Assembly: GCA_004519485.1 (NCBI GenBank)
Contig: CP038124.1
Span: 124,001 to 188,000 of the forward strand
Direction of reading: 5' to 3'
Length of the DNA stretch: 64,000 bases
DNA from: Nannochloropsis oceanica
Lineage: Eukaryota; Sar; Eustigmatophyceae; Eustigmatales; Monodopsidaceae
The notes under the pieces are model-generated. The model did no database searches, was not told the origin of the DNA, and saw nothing but the letters and a program-made list of their open reading frames with translations. The translations under genes were made by a program, and so were the position numbers. Each line of letters opens with the position of its first letter. Position 1 is the first letter of the stretch. Shown here piece by piece: positions 12,601 to 24,451 of the stretch.

Positions 12601-14066
12601 AAACAAAGCAGCAGGGAAGTGAGTTAAAGCAGCGCAAGGTTTGGCAGGCACTGGGCAAAAGCGAGCAGTGGACGCCTTCGAATCACAAGCAAGTTCTCAC
12701 ATCCACCCTAGATTCCCCCCCTCTCTTGTCCCCTCTGTCCGTACCAAGTTCTCTCCGAACCAGTCTAAGAAGAGCTTGCCCGCCGGGTTCTTCCCGAAGG
12801 CCACCCCCCCTTGGTGCCCTAGGACAAATAAGATGAGGGGAGAAGTGCGAGGAGAAAGAAGGAAGAAGAATTGAAGGTCAGTCGCAAGGAACCAAGAGTA
12901 GAAAATAATGGAAGACTTCGGGCACGTAAGACGAGAGGGAGGAAGGGAGGGCGCAAATTCAAACGAAAGAAAGGAAGAGGCAGGAGAGAAAAAGGGGCCG
13001 GAAAAAGAGAGCACATACCTGGTGCTGCCCAGCTGTACTCGTTTACGCCGGCATACTTGACCTAGGTGGAGTAAAAGCCAAACATGTAGAGATGCCGAGA
13101 AGGGTGGGTGGGTGGGTACAGACAGCATCAAGAGGGAGAGGGTCGGCGGGTAGAAGGGGGGAGGGTGGGAGGGTACATGGGCAAGACCTTTCCTCCCTTC
13201 CTTTCGGATTCGGTCAGTCCATGCTCTTCCACGTTCTTGTCGTCTCGTCGTACCATCGCATTCGCCAAGGGCGGCAAAAGCTCCTCCAGGTAGCGCCGAG
13301 TTGCAGCATTGATTCTTCCCGCAATAAATTTCGGACTGTCCTCAAGCAGCCACACGAACTCGTTCGACAACTCCATGACCTATGAGAAGGAGAGAGGTTA
13401 CCGATGAAGTGAGCGAGGGTAGGGAGGGAGTAAGCACGTGGACCGACCGTGGTGGAGAGTGGCGCGGCACACATACCTTACCTTCAAGGGGATGGTGTGA
13501 GACACTTTACGGTCGAGCATCAGAAAGATGGGAAGCTTGGCATTGCGGGCCCGGGCTTTGCTCAAGAGGTCGATGGCCTATTGAATAAGCGCGGGGGGAT
13601 GAGTGAGGGATGGAAGGGTTGAGGGAGGCCATGAAATGAAAGGGACAGGGGTAGAGCGATCCCGCTTTACCTGTTGGTGTGAGCCCGTGGTGTTCTTTCC
13701 CAGCGTCCAATCCACGAGGAGGAAGGCGATACTGGCATCGCTCAGGACGTTGGCCAGTCCATCTGCAAACGACACAGCCTCCAAAATGCGGTGACCGTAC
13801 TCCTTCAGCTCTGTCAACCTAGGTCGCGAGAAGGGGAACAAAGAAGATAGCGATGGGAATGGGGGAGGCTTCCGCGAAAAAGACATCTGGGGAACGAGGC
13901 AAATGCCAGCAAGCATGTGATAGAGACAAATCAACCAAGAAGGATACTTGGACCCGACAACTTACAGATCACGGAGACGGCGTCCACCGACTTGTTCGAC
14001 GCGGCCCTGAGAGAGGTCGTCGTCGACTATCAGAATACGGGGGTGATGCTCAATCTCTCCGGCCAT
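9666..14066 (-). CDS. Bacterial-type Orn/Lys/Arg decarboxylase (PLP, fold type I)
   Basis: PLP-dependent decarboxylase of the large wing-domain family (CadA/AdiA/SpeC), which makes cadaverine, agmatine or putrescine; the substrate cannot be told here. Ten exons on the minus strand: 13966-14066, 13671-13818, 13482-13577, 13254-13379, 13019-13061, 12745-12818, 12446-12566, 11975-12210, 11588-11725, 9666-11342. All are GT-AG and sum to 919 residues in frame. Features: response-regulator-like wing domain (ILIVDDDLSQ, then FLLVDWTLG), the segment NEYSWAAPGHQGGVAF, the block LGSVLDHTGAFGAGE, LCDRNCHKS, HFDEAWWAYARF, and the PLP-binding lysine in FATQSTHK (about residue 401). Residues about 497-583 are a Gly/Ala/Ser/Asn-rich insertion, and the tail is Ser-rich and basic. 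The family is mainly bacterial, so an old transfer followed by intron gain is inferred. Confidence 0.93.
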
Positions 14067-15233
14067 TGCAACAGTGGATAATGCTTTTGATGATCAGTCG
14101 TGTACCCGTGCTGCTGGGGTTGTCGCGCTGCTGCTCCTATGCTTGTGTGTTGAGTGGAGTCGTATGGTTGACTTACTTTTGAAGAAGCGCCGACACACAT
14201 CAAAGTAATTACGACGCATTACTCCGCGTATAAAAAAAGTGGGATGGAACCCCTCACAACACAGAACACGTTCACACTTCTGCTGTGAAAATGCCTCTGT
14301 TGCCTCAAGCTGTTTATAATGGTGAGATAGCCAAGGCCATCTTTCAGATTTCCTGCGGGCTTGGGCATAAGCGAGATGCGCTCTCGGTCCCGAAATTTGT
14401 TCTTTTTATCCTATAGGATTGGACAGAGTGCTTCGTAGGACAATTGCAGTGTCTGAGGGCTGCTTACTGCCGAGCGTAGACTATAGAAGGTACCCTATGC
14501 GTACGTATGTATGTATGTATGTATTTTGTGGGTAGGTTATTGACCTTGTGTCGATCTGTTGTCTGCTTGCTTCTTGTGGGCCGAAGAAGCAAGTCGCCGA
14601 GAAAAGGACGATGACTTCTGACCGTCTTTCTGAACGCCCTTTACACTTAGTGCTTGAGTTTTCTCATGTACAAATCACAAGACAAGCAAGGTGATCATCA
14701 TTTCTCCCCGACGTTGTAAGTCGAAAGCAGGTAGCGGAAAGCTGTAGCCAGGGTACGATGTATTAAACTCGCTTCTTCATTCAACCTCCCCACCCTCCAC
14801 CACTCCTTCCAGTTTACTTCTATTGCAGCCCTACGACGGCAAAGGGGGCTGCAAGCATCGCTTCTACAAAGAGCGGATGAGAGAAGATGGAGTAGAAATG
14901 TCGTTAAAAAAACTATGCGCCTCGGCCTGCAGGCCCTGCGGATTCGAGAACATGACCACCGGGCGAACAGAATAGGACGAGTTTCCAACCTGCCATGCGT
15001 GGCATTTTTTCTTTCTTTCTCTTCGAGTCTTCCCAGCAACAATTTTTCCTTCCGTGTGCTCCTCATCACTCTTAAACACACTACCATACACATGCACATG
15101 CAGGCTTTTATCTTCATCGATGAGCTCATTTCAATTGTCAAATCTCGGTCCTCTACCTTTTAAATGGAAATATTTGAAATAAATATCCAATGAAGTATAC
15201 ATACATATGCAAACAAACCCCAGACTGGGTGTT
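14067..15233. other. Intergenic region with presumed decarboxylase promoter
   Basis: About 1.2 kb between the decarboxylase start and the stop of the CD36-family gene, both on the minus strand. It contains a short ATGT tetranucleotide run near 14503-14524. A 147-codon minus frame (14698-15141) has no recognisable motif. No RNA gene was seen. Confidence 0.5.
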
Positions 15234-18200
15234 CTAAACTGCAGGGGGCGCGTGGCGCGCATCGGACGTTCTCTTCGTCTTTTTCATCTCCGCCTGTCCG
15301 GAAGCCTCTTCGAAGGCCGCGCGTCTCTCTTTTCGCGACATCTCAATCGCAGACTCAATGTCTGCCTCTCTCCGTCCATCTTCTTTCTCCGTTATCATTT
15401 TCTCCTTGTGCCACTGGTTCCTCCTAGCCAAGAAGCAGCTCAGCAGCAATAAAACGATGCCCAAGGCCAAGGCGGCAGTGCCCCCCAAGAAAGAATAGCG
15501 CTGAATTAGGGCCAGGATGGAGGCAGAGCGATAAACGAGATCATGGAAAAGACGCGCATCCTTGGGGCCAATCTCGGCAGACTGAGCCATCCAAATGGTG
15601 GGGATGAGCTCGGCTTTGTAAACCCTATGGTGCCTGGAAGGAAGAAGTAACGATGGGAGAGACGGGCAATTTAGGTCAGAAAGGGGCTGGTAGAAAGTCG
15701 GCTTCACAGAGAAGAAGCTGAAGGGAGTCAAAACGAAAGCATGCGGCCCTTTATTCCCCCATCCTCTTACCACACGTCGTAGCTAGGTCCGTTGCGGGAG
15801 GCCGTGGTAGTGGCCCCTGAGACTTGCATAGCGATATGAGCACCCATGGTCTTGCCTGTGGGAAACCAAGTGTGTGTGAGAGAGGGAGCCATTGGATATG
15901 CATCTGATTCATATACAAATACCGCAATCAAAGATCAAAACCGCGGCAATAAATAAATGTAACCTTCCTTGTCATTTGCAACCCTCTTTCAACCCGTCTC
16001 ATCAAACCTGTATAGGGCTCCACGGCCAAGTAATTTCCCCGGGCTGCCTGTTTCGCGCCAGTCTTACTAAATGTCAGGCCTTCCAAACACGGCATCTTTC
16101 GCAATGTGGGGTAGCCTGAAGGAGAAGGAGGGGTAGAGGTTTACGTACAAGTGCAAATAAATACATCCGACATCATGAGTCAAGATACCTAAAAGCTTAT
16201 CGCCTCTGACTACCATTCTCCCCTCCTCTCTCGACTCATACCTACCAAAGAAATGCGGCGGGCTTAGAAACGACGGCATTGTCTGAAGATCTGTCAGATT
16301 AAATATGCCTTCCTTCCCTCCATACTTCGCTGGGAGCATGGAAAAACTGGCAGCATCCTCGCGTTGCGGGGAATATGTCAATGGCGATAGTACAAACTTC
16401 AAGAGACGGATCCCGCGGAGCGTCACAGGCTCATCGTAGCGAAAGCGCAAGGGCAGGACGAATTTGCTAAGGAAGACAGACAGCTGGTCTTGATCAGCCG
16501 AGGCCGGGTCTGCATGCACCTCGGTTTCCACAAGCAGCGATGAATCTTGTTCACCATCCCCTACGTCCATGAAAGCAAGTGGCTCAAGGGCTTTAAGCTG
16601 CACCGTTCCATTGCTTGCTTCTCCTTCGCCAATGCTCTTTACCTGAATTTCTGGCCTCATTGCCCGTTCCACCCTGTTCATGGGCGGGAACTGCATCCCC
16701 TCCGAGTGTCCATACTGGACTTCGCTTCCTTCCGCCAGCGCCGCACCCTTGATGTTGATCGTCGTCTTGGGCCACACACCCCAGACCTTCTCGTCGCCGT
16801 GGTGGCTCGCCAGCTGCCCCAGTCGCCCAGGATAGCGTTTTCCTGTGTGGTAAGTGTTGGCCGTTTTCTCGTACCCCTGGATCTCCCCCGTTGTCGTATC
16901 CCGCACTTGCCGACACGCTGTAACCGTATTCTCCACATCGTTTGACATCCGGCAGAATCCCTTCCCCCCCGTAGTCCCTCCCTCTGGTGCCAGCGTCAGA
17001 TCCGTGCCCATGAAGGAAAAGAGGATGCGAGGGTCGTCGGGCTCCAACGAGAGCTTGAGGATGGGCTCCTCTCGACCCGTAAGCCAAGACTCCACGGAGC
17101 GCGTAACCACCAGCCCCCCGTTCTTGTTGATGACTTCCTCCTCGACAACTGCGAGTGTGTGAGATACGGGGAAGATAAATGAAGCAAATTAGGGCAAGTG
17201 AAAGCTTAGTTCCGGGAATAAAGGGAGGGATCGAATAGGCGCATTTTATCATGCACCTCCAGCCCTCCCTTTTCTCAGCACTCACTGGGCTTGACGAAGT
17301 TGAAGGCCAAATGGTCAATGTAGCCTTGCATCACCTTCAGCGCGTCCTTCGACTGGGACATGCACTCAGCAATGGGCTTCAGCATGGGCGTTGTCAACAG
17401 TTCCGGCCGATTAAACTGAGGTCGTGGGCTCTTGTTGTGCGGGGGAGGGATACCTAGGATCGTTTCTTGAAAGTAAGTGGAGGAGGAGAGGGAGGCATTG
17501 AAGAAGCAGCGGGCTTGCGCAAGTGGCCAGCGGTTGGCGCTGATGGATAGCAAGGGCCATAGGGAGGACGGGTTTAGGTTAGGGCGAGTGAGAACCATCT
17601 TATCAGGAGCTTTTAAGCGACACGAGAGACTGCCGATGGCAGCTCGCAGAGCATGTAATGGGCGACACTCGAGGAAAGAGAGCCAGACCGTACCTCCCTG
17701 TGTCGTAGTTCCAGACAGGCAGCCCGACCTTTTCCATGTAGAAGGCCAGCTCTGGCGGCTGCTCAGGCATGACAGACATGGGGACCTCGTGGCTGTCGAG
17801 GACTTGGACGACATCTCCCACGGTCCACTGGCGCCAGACAAGGGCTTCCCAGTTCGAGACTTCGCCTCTGCATTGAAGGGAGGGAGGAAAGGACAGGGGG
17901 AGGAAGTAGGGAAGGCTTGAGGACGGAGAGACTTATTCCAGCTTACACCTTAACCTACTGCAAGTTGCATCCCTGCTTTCCCCTTCCCATCCTGCCCTCC
18001 TCCCTCTTTTCTTTCGTCGCTCCCTACCTGCTGAGCTCGGCGTCCGCGGGTGGCAGTGCCTTGAGGAAGGTCTTAAGGACGTATTCCTCCAGGACGGGAC
18101 TGTTGTAGAGGGCCGCTGGTGAGGAAGGGAGGAAAGGAGGGATCGTGCACGGATAGATGAGCCGCCGACAGGAGGGTTTCGTTATGCGAAAGAAGATGAG

Positions 18201-20852
18201 GGGTCTAAGGGAAAGAGGGAAATAGGTGGGAGGGAGAGAAGGCACGTACAAATATACTTCTGTAAAGCATTGTACTGAATCAAGTTAATCTTGAAATGCA
18301 TCATGATCTCCTCACGCTTGTCCGGGTCGTTTTTCAGCCAGAGGGCTATTCCGTATCGCGTGCTCGTGAGGGGGTCCCTCTCGGTGTTGAAGATGGAAAG
18401 GCGATCCTCCCTGTTCCACAGAGCCTGCACGGTCGCTAAAGGAATAGCACGGCCAGGGGTGGCGTCCAGATTGACTTCGAGGCAGAGCTGGATGAGCTCG
18501 ATGTCCTGCTGTTGTTCCGAGTTGAGGACTAGGCGGAGAGGAATAGGAGGAAGTCAGTACCGTGGCGCACACAGCTATTGGATGTAGCCTCCACTCCCTC
18601 CTGCCCCCTCCTACCATCCATCCCTACCTGCTTTCAGATAGCCAATGGAGGAAAAGCCACAATGGTTAATCTGCAGTCCGACAGGCACGCAGCCCCCGCC
18701 CCAACGAACTGCGACACCATCTTCGGGATAACGGAATTTGGCCAGATTTTCCTGAAAAGAGGGAAGAAGAGAGGTAGGGCCAAAGAGAGAGGAGGGGGGG
18801 GGATTGAGTGGGGGAGGCAGCGGTTTGCCTCCCCGTGATACTCTCATTTTTATCTTCTCCCCTTTATACCTTCCCTCCCATGGGTTCTCACCTGCATCAT
18901 CTTGATGGCTGTCGTAGCGGCAAAGACGGCGCTTGCCTCCTTTATGGTTGGGAGGAAGTCCTGTGAATGAATAGAGCAAATAAATGAATATGTAAATAAT
19001 AAATGAAATAAATAAACCACCAATTAAAATAAACAATCAATTTAAATATAGAAATAGATGGACAAATAAATAGAGACGTGGACAAATAAATACGAATAAA
19101 TTAAAATGAATGAATCAATACACAAAGAGTAAGATCCAGAGAGTGATACAACACAAAAACATACCTCAAAGAGAGCCACCCTCATTTTTCCCAACGCCCC
19201 CCTCACACCCGCCCGCAGTAAGCCCGTCTCGCTCCCCAGCGTGGAAATTGCGGTGGCGTAAGGAAAGTTGAAGAGCGTGACCTGGTCCGTCAGGCTGCCG
19301 CCACTGAGGGGGAAAGGGAAAGAAAGAGAATACAAAAGGAGGTATCATGTCAGAAGCACTGTGGGTTTCATCGCCCACACACTTGTGACTGATCTGACGT
19401 CTAAGTTGACAGATATCCGTGATGCTCCAGGCGCTCATCAGTCAGGGTCTTCCCGTTTCCCCTCTCTCCCCCCTCCTTTGTCACCTCTTCTCCGGCACAA
19501 AATCATTTTGTACGAGAGTGACGTAGCTGACCAAGGTGCCGTCCTCCGAGAAGGACACGGATGTCTTGCTGGAGCGCTGCTTGAAAACGTAAGGTCCCTT
19601 CTCCAGATAGCGGGGGAGGGCCCGCTCGGTCAGAAAGGGGGTTGGGTTGAGGATGGAGAAGAAGTAGTAGGAGGTCAAGAGGGGGGAGTCGGAGACTTCG
19701 GCGGCGGAGGAAGCCCAGGCTGCGTAGGAGGGGGAGGAGGGAGAGGAGACGATCATGGCGTTGAGCACCGTTCGGTCCCGGAGGGAGGGAAGGGTGGTGT
19801 GGGAGAGGAGAAAGAGGACGAGGGCCAGGGAGCCAATAAGAGAGAAGATAACGCCAAAGACACGAGTGGTGCAGGCCCATCCAGACGGGAGGCAGCAGGA
19901 GGCACGATGGTGATGGAGAGGGGAGGGCCGAATAGTGCGGGAGAAGAGGATGGAGGGAGGGGGGGAGGGATGGTGGGGGGGATCCACGTAAGACTCTCGC
20001 CCCCCGTCTTTGTGGTGGGTATGGTTGTTGCAAGGCGAAATAGAAGTGGAGGAGAAAGAGGAGGATAAAGAAGAAGAGGATGAAAACGAAGAGAGGTGGT
20101 TGTTAGCCCGTCGGCTAGTGTGGTTGTGGTTGCTGGTATCTTCGAAAGCGGCAGAATCAGAAGCTGCACGGCAGGAGGAGGAGTGGCAGCGAGGATGCTC
20201 TCGGTGTTTCATCTAAATGGTTGTCGGGGGAGGGAAAGAAGAATTCGAACAAGGAGAGAGGTGAGGAAGAGAGACCAAAGAGGGGAAGAGGTGAGATATT
20301 GAATGGAGGAGGCAAGGGTGACTTGGGAGGGGATGGGAGGGCGAAATGAAAAACCAGGATGTCTCAGAGCCTGAGAGAAATAATGAGATTGCTGAAAGAT
20401 AGGAACCAACCGCGCGTATGACAATCAATTCACAAACACCAATGTAAGAACCCCCCGAGACCTCTCTCTTACGCAAGTCAGACAGCATAGATACTTACCA
20501 CGGAAGTAGATTCCAACCCCATTTCTTCCTCTAGGACGGCCCCCGGGCACACATCCGCCTGCTCCTTTCGTTTAATGGCTACATCTTCCTCCACCTCTAC
20601 GACGCTAGCCGAAAGCTGCCGCTCATTCCTGCTCGGTCCTCCGCCTCCGCCTCCCCCTCCTCCTCCTTCTCCTCCTCCTTCCCCTCTTCCTGTTCCTCCT
20701 AATCTCCCTCCTTCTTCAACTCCTCCTCCAGCACCTTGTTCCACTTCATTTACATCCCCTTGTGTAGTTCCTGATTCCGTTCGGCTGCCTCGCCGGGCGG
20801 TGTCCGGCGGGTTGTTTGACGCAGACGACGACGAAGACGACGGGAGGCTCAT
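15234..20852 (-). CDS. Very large CD36/LIMP-2 (scavenger receptor class B) family protein
   Basis: CD36-family proteins are double-anchored membrane receptors or lipid carriers. Thirteen exons, minus strand: 20499-20852, 19485-20212, 19165-19303, 18892-18960, 18628-18751, 18250-18528, 18028-18115, 17694-17867, 17286-17539, 16246-17148, 16008-16115, 15771-15855, 15234-15633. The sum is 3705 nt, 1234 residues, all in phase. Features: a Ser/Gly/His-rich cytosolic N-terminus, a first membrane helix at about 235-256 (VIFSLIGSLALVLFLL), the signature FFSILNPTPFLTERALPR and GPYVFKQ, FVPEK, then SPPHFFG, NYLAVEPYTGK, and a second helix at about 1150-1172 with a basic cytosolic tail. Animal members are near 480 residues, so several hundred residues of the lumenal domain are extra. 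The first exon is joined through a strong GTAAGTAT donor; the start could instead be the ATG at 20212. Confidence 0.87.
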
Positions 20853-21351
20853 TATGTCTCCTGCGTGAAGACAGAGTGGATTCTAAGTGTCAAAGGATGC
20901 GCAACGATGAAGGAAATAATGACATGCCTGTACACTCGTTGGGGCGGAGAGGCAAAGAGAGGTGCTTGGAGGGTGCTTGCTCGATCGAGTAGCGGTTTGA
21001 AAATCCGAAAATTATCCAACGGAAATTTCAACCCCCCACATTTTTTCTCAGGGTTGATGCGGTATGTAAGGCGAGATACGAGGCCGTCTTTACATAATTT
21101 ACCATTGAGATCTTTCTCTGTCTTTAACGATTTAAGAAATTGAGCACAACCAAGCTTCCAATTCTTCACTTCTCAAGCTGCAGGGCTATGAGTGAATCTA
21201 GAGTAGAAAAACGCATAATAAAATCGAGAACCACATCATGTGTCCACCATTTCCTTTTATCGCTACTTTTTCATGTATTTACTTCTTCCTTTTCTTACCA
21301 ATACCAACAGAATCACAATGATAGTCAATAAAACAAGCTCTTCCGGCCCCC
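20853..21351. other. Short intergenic region
   Basis: About 500 bp between the CD36-family start and the GNAT stop. A 105-codon minus frame ending at 20852 is out of frame with the CD36-family gene. It may be 5' leader or promoter; no motif was recognised. Confidence 0.4.
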
Positions 21352-23620
21352 TTACTTCCCCTCCCCCTGTCTCCTTTCTTCCCTCCCTCCTCCCGATCTT
21401 CGCAAAAGCGGCTTGATGTATTTGCACATAAAGACGACCCCCTTCAAGTCGTCTTCGTGAATAGCTCCCGCTTCCAACAAAGGACGAAATCGTTTCCGTT
21501 TCAGATCGCCTTGGACGGGCAGGTAGCCTGCTTTCTCGTACAAGCGTAGTCCGGCGGGGTTATCCTTGGTGACGAACAGGCAGGCGAGGACTGAGAGGGA
21601 GTGTGTGAGGGAGGGAGTGTGTGAGGGAGGGGGACAGAAAAGGTGACTTTCATGCGTGTAGTTTGGGTGAGATACGAGAGACGGTGCTTCATTCAGGAGA
21701 GACGAGTAAAAAGCGTGCAGGAGGGAAGAGGGAATAGGAGGGAGGGAGAGGGGGAGGGCACGCACCGCCCTCGTGGCCCACGTCCAGGGCTTGCTCTGTG
21801 GCTTGGAAGTGTAGCAGCATCGAGGTGGCCACGCCCCTGCGCTTGTAGCTATCGATCACCTGGACGAGGCCGTGAGAAGACGAGGGGGAAACCGCAAAAA
21901 GTACGGATGGGAGATAAGTCAGTCTTAATTAAAGCCACAACACGGACTAGCCTCCCTCTCTCCCTTCCTTCTCTCCACCACTTTCGCCCTCCCTTACACG
22001 CAACCTCCTTGGTTAGAAAATTTGGTATGTGACTCAGCTTCATTTCAATCTTCATCCCTTTCCCTTCCCCTCCCCCTCCTTCCCTTCCTCCTTCCCTACC
22101 TTGACATCGCTCAGGAACCGCCTGGGGCAGGTCTGGCTCACAGAAGGGAAGAAATGCCCTCCCTCCCTCCCGCCCTCGTCCTCGCCTTGCTCCTCCTCCT
22201 CCTCATTTTCTTCTGACCTGCGGGAGGAGGGCGGGGGGGAAGGAGGGGCCGACGGGTCGAGGGGGAGGCGGGGGATGGTCATGTGGTCGATGGCCGTAGA
22301 GGCGTAGATCCCTGATAGAGGGGGGGAGGGAGGGAGGAGGGCAAGCAGCGTCAAGAGGCGTGCTGGGTCTAAAAACATTACATGGCTAGGGAGAAAGGGA
22401 GGGAGGGAGGAAGGAAGGGGGTGAAAGGAGGGAGGGGAGGGGGAAGGGAGGGATGGGATGGAGGCCTTACCAACAAGCATCTCAGGCGAGGCCGCATCGA
22501 AGGCCATGTACACGAGGACGCCGTTGGAGAGGTGGAATTGGAGACGGGCGTTTAGTCCCTCTCTGGAGGGACGGGGAGGAAGGGAGGGAGGGAGAGAGGA
22601 AAGGAGTCAGGACGAGACCAAGGCGGCTTGACTGACCGAACGAGGGAGGAGGAAGGGAGGAACGGAGAAAGGGAGGAAGGGAGGGGAGGGGAGGGGGGGG
22701 GAATGAGACTCGTACTTTTTGACGTGCCCGGCGCCGAGCCACTCCCCTTCGCACTTGAGCACAAACTCCACGAGGGCCCGCGTGTCTGCCATGGTCGCCT
22801 GGGGAGGGAGGGAAGGAGGGAGGGAGGAAGGGTGAGTGGAAGAGAAGGGGTGAGTTTTAGATTACGAGAGACAGAAATAATGAGGGGGCGTAAGGGACAG
22901 AAGCACAAGGGAAGGAGGCGCGGTTGTGTCGTGAGAGAGGGAGTGGTAGACGTCTGTGTCGTGAGAGAGGGGGATATAATCCACATACCTCCCGAATCTC
23001 CAGAACGACTGGACTGCCCTTCGCAGCAACGGCCTGTCTTCCCTTTCCTCCTCCAACCTTCCCGTGATCCTTCTCCCTCTCTCCCTCCTCCTCAGTGGGT
23101 CGCACCAGAGTGGCTGTGCCAGCGGCCGTGGGGGATGCTGCATGTCTGTAGACGTCGGAATGAAGAGAGGGAAGGATAGGGGAAGGGAGGGACCAATGGA
23201 GGAATTGGCAAGTCCTCTTAATGGCGTTATTATTTGTCTACATGCATCGAAACACACACATAAAAGTACCAAGCATACACACCACTACACGCGCATAACC
23301 CACACCCACATGGCCCATCCCCTCACTAGCAGCCACACCAACCGTTGGGATAGCCCTCGGGGCTGCCGCGCCCACTGTACATCGTCGCTGCCTCTCCTCC
23401 CTCCATCTACTCCTAATCTTTTATGTCCTAAAGTAGCAGCATGGCTCAAGTGTGATGCGGAGGTGGAGGAAGGAGAAGGGTTAGGCGTAGGGGCGAGGAG
23501 GAAGGAAACGGCCCCTGGGGTGAGGATGAGGGCGAGGAGGAGGGAGATGGGAAGGTCGAGGAGCGGGGAGGACGCCGACCCTGAGATTCTTCTTCTTCTC
23601 CTCCTTCTTGGAAGCAGCAT
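21352..23620 (-). CDS. GNAT-family N-acetyltransferase, probably plastid-targeted
   Basis: Acetyl-CoA-dependent N-acetyltransferase of the GCN5-related superfamily; the substrate is unknown. Seven exons, minus strand: 23343-23620, 22989-23145, 22716-22798, 22471-22562, 22100-22311, 21766-21859, 21352-21590, total 384 residues in phase. The N-terminus has basic residues, then a hydrophobic signal core and the cleavage-like site AVSFLLAP, resembling the Phe-containing motif of secondary-plastid presequences. The acetyl-CoA loop is KRRGVATSMLL (about residues 280-290). The last exon carries the family ending FVTKDNPAGLRLYEKAGY. An acidic, low-complexity loop lies in the fifth exon. The first intron uses a weak GTTGGT donor and is the least certain junction. 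Confidence 0.82.
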
Positions 23621-24451
23621 GTGTCAGGTGTGGTCTGCTAATGTGCGTGGGGCGGATTGGAGGGATTAAGGGAAGAGAAGCAAGATCAGCCAGTGCGGCG
23701 TAGCTTGTGGGGAACGGACTTGATTGACAAACGGGGATGAAGCTCGGCAGGACAAGGACCCCAAGGAGCAGCAGGAATATGAAATCCTGCTCTGACTGTG
23801 TATAAGTGTCATGAAGGGGAAGGGGAGAAGGCTGCAGGTGATGCACAAGCGTTATGAAGCGCTCCGTGTCCGGGCTTGGACGTGGCAACGGTCCAACAAG
23901 CAGAGATGCCGAGCGTAGTTTATTTTGCTTTTCGTTATATTTAAATTTGTTTAAAGCAAGCAAGCAAAGAAATGATGCGGAAGAACAAAAGCAGTGTGAG
24001 CTTGCTAGCGTGTGGCCTTTTCTTCCCCAGCCCGCCCACTCCTCCTTGTGGCGTGGCTGCCTAAGGGACTCGAAGCCCTTAAGCCTCCCTTTCCATATTC
24101 ACTTCATGGCTCCTTGCTTGCTACGATTTGACTGTCCTTCTCGTCCTCCACCGGGGAGTTGCCGCTTTACTGTAGCGCTTCTGCCTCCGGTGCTTCTTCC
24201 TCCCTACACAGATGCGTCGTCGCCGCCCTCCTGCTTGGCCCCCGCTGTCTCCTGCTCGGATGGGGCGCTGGGTCCGAGAACGAAAGGAGGAATGAAGGGG
24301 CGGAAAAAAAATTGATGTGGAAACAACACAGTGATAGGTGGAGAAATGCTTGCACGTGAAGGGATAGAGGAAATGACAAAGGCATGAAGAAGACAGGTTT
24401 ACCCTCTACACAACCTCGTCCGCTTCCTCCCTCTCTCCTTCCCTTTACTCC
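23621..24451. other. Intergenic region
   Basis: About 830 bp between the GNAT start and the SR-protein stop, both minus strand. It should hold the GNAT promoter and the SR 3' untranslated region. No supported gene was found. Confidence 0.45.

Noticed and set aside
14698-15141. 147-codon minus-strand frame
   Set aside because: Odd composition (many Met, Cys, Arg), no motif, and located in the intergenic region between two minus-strand genes.
16593-17318. 241-codon minus-strand frame inside the CD36-family gene
   Set aside because: Out-of-frame overlap with the long exon 16246-17148, which carries the conserved residues.
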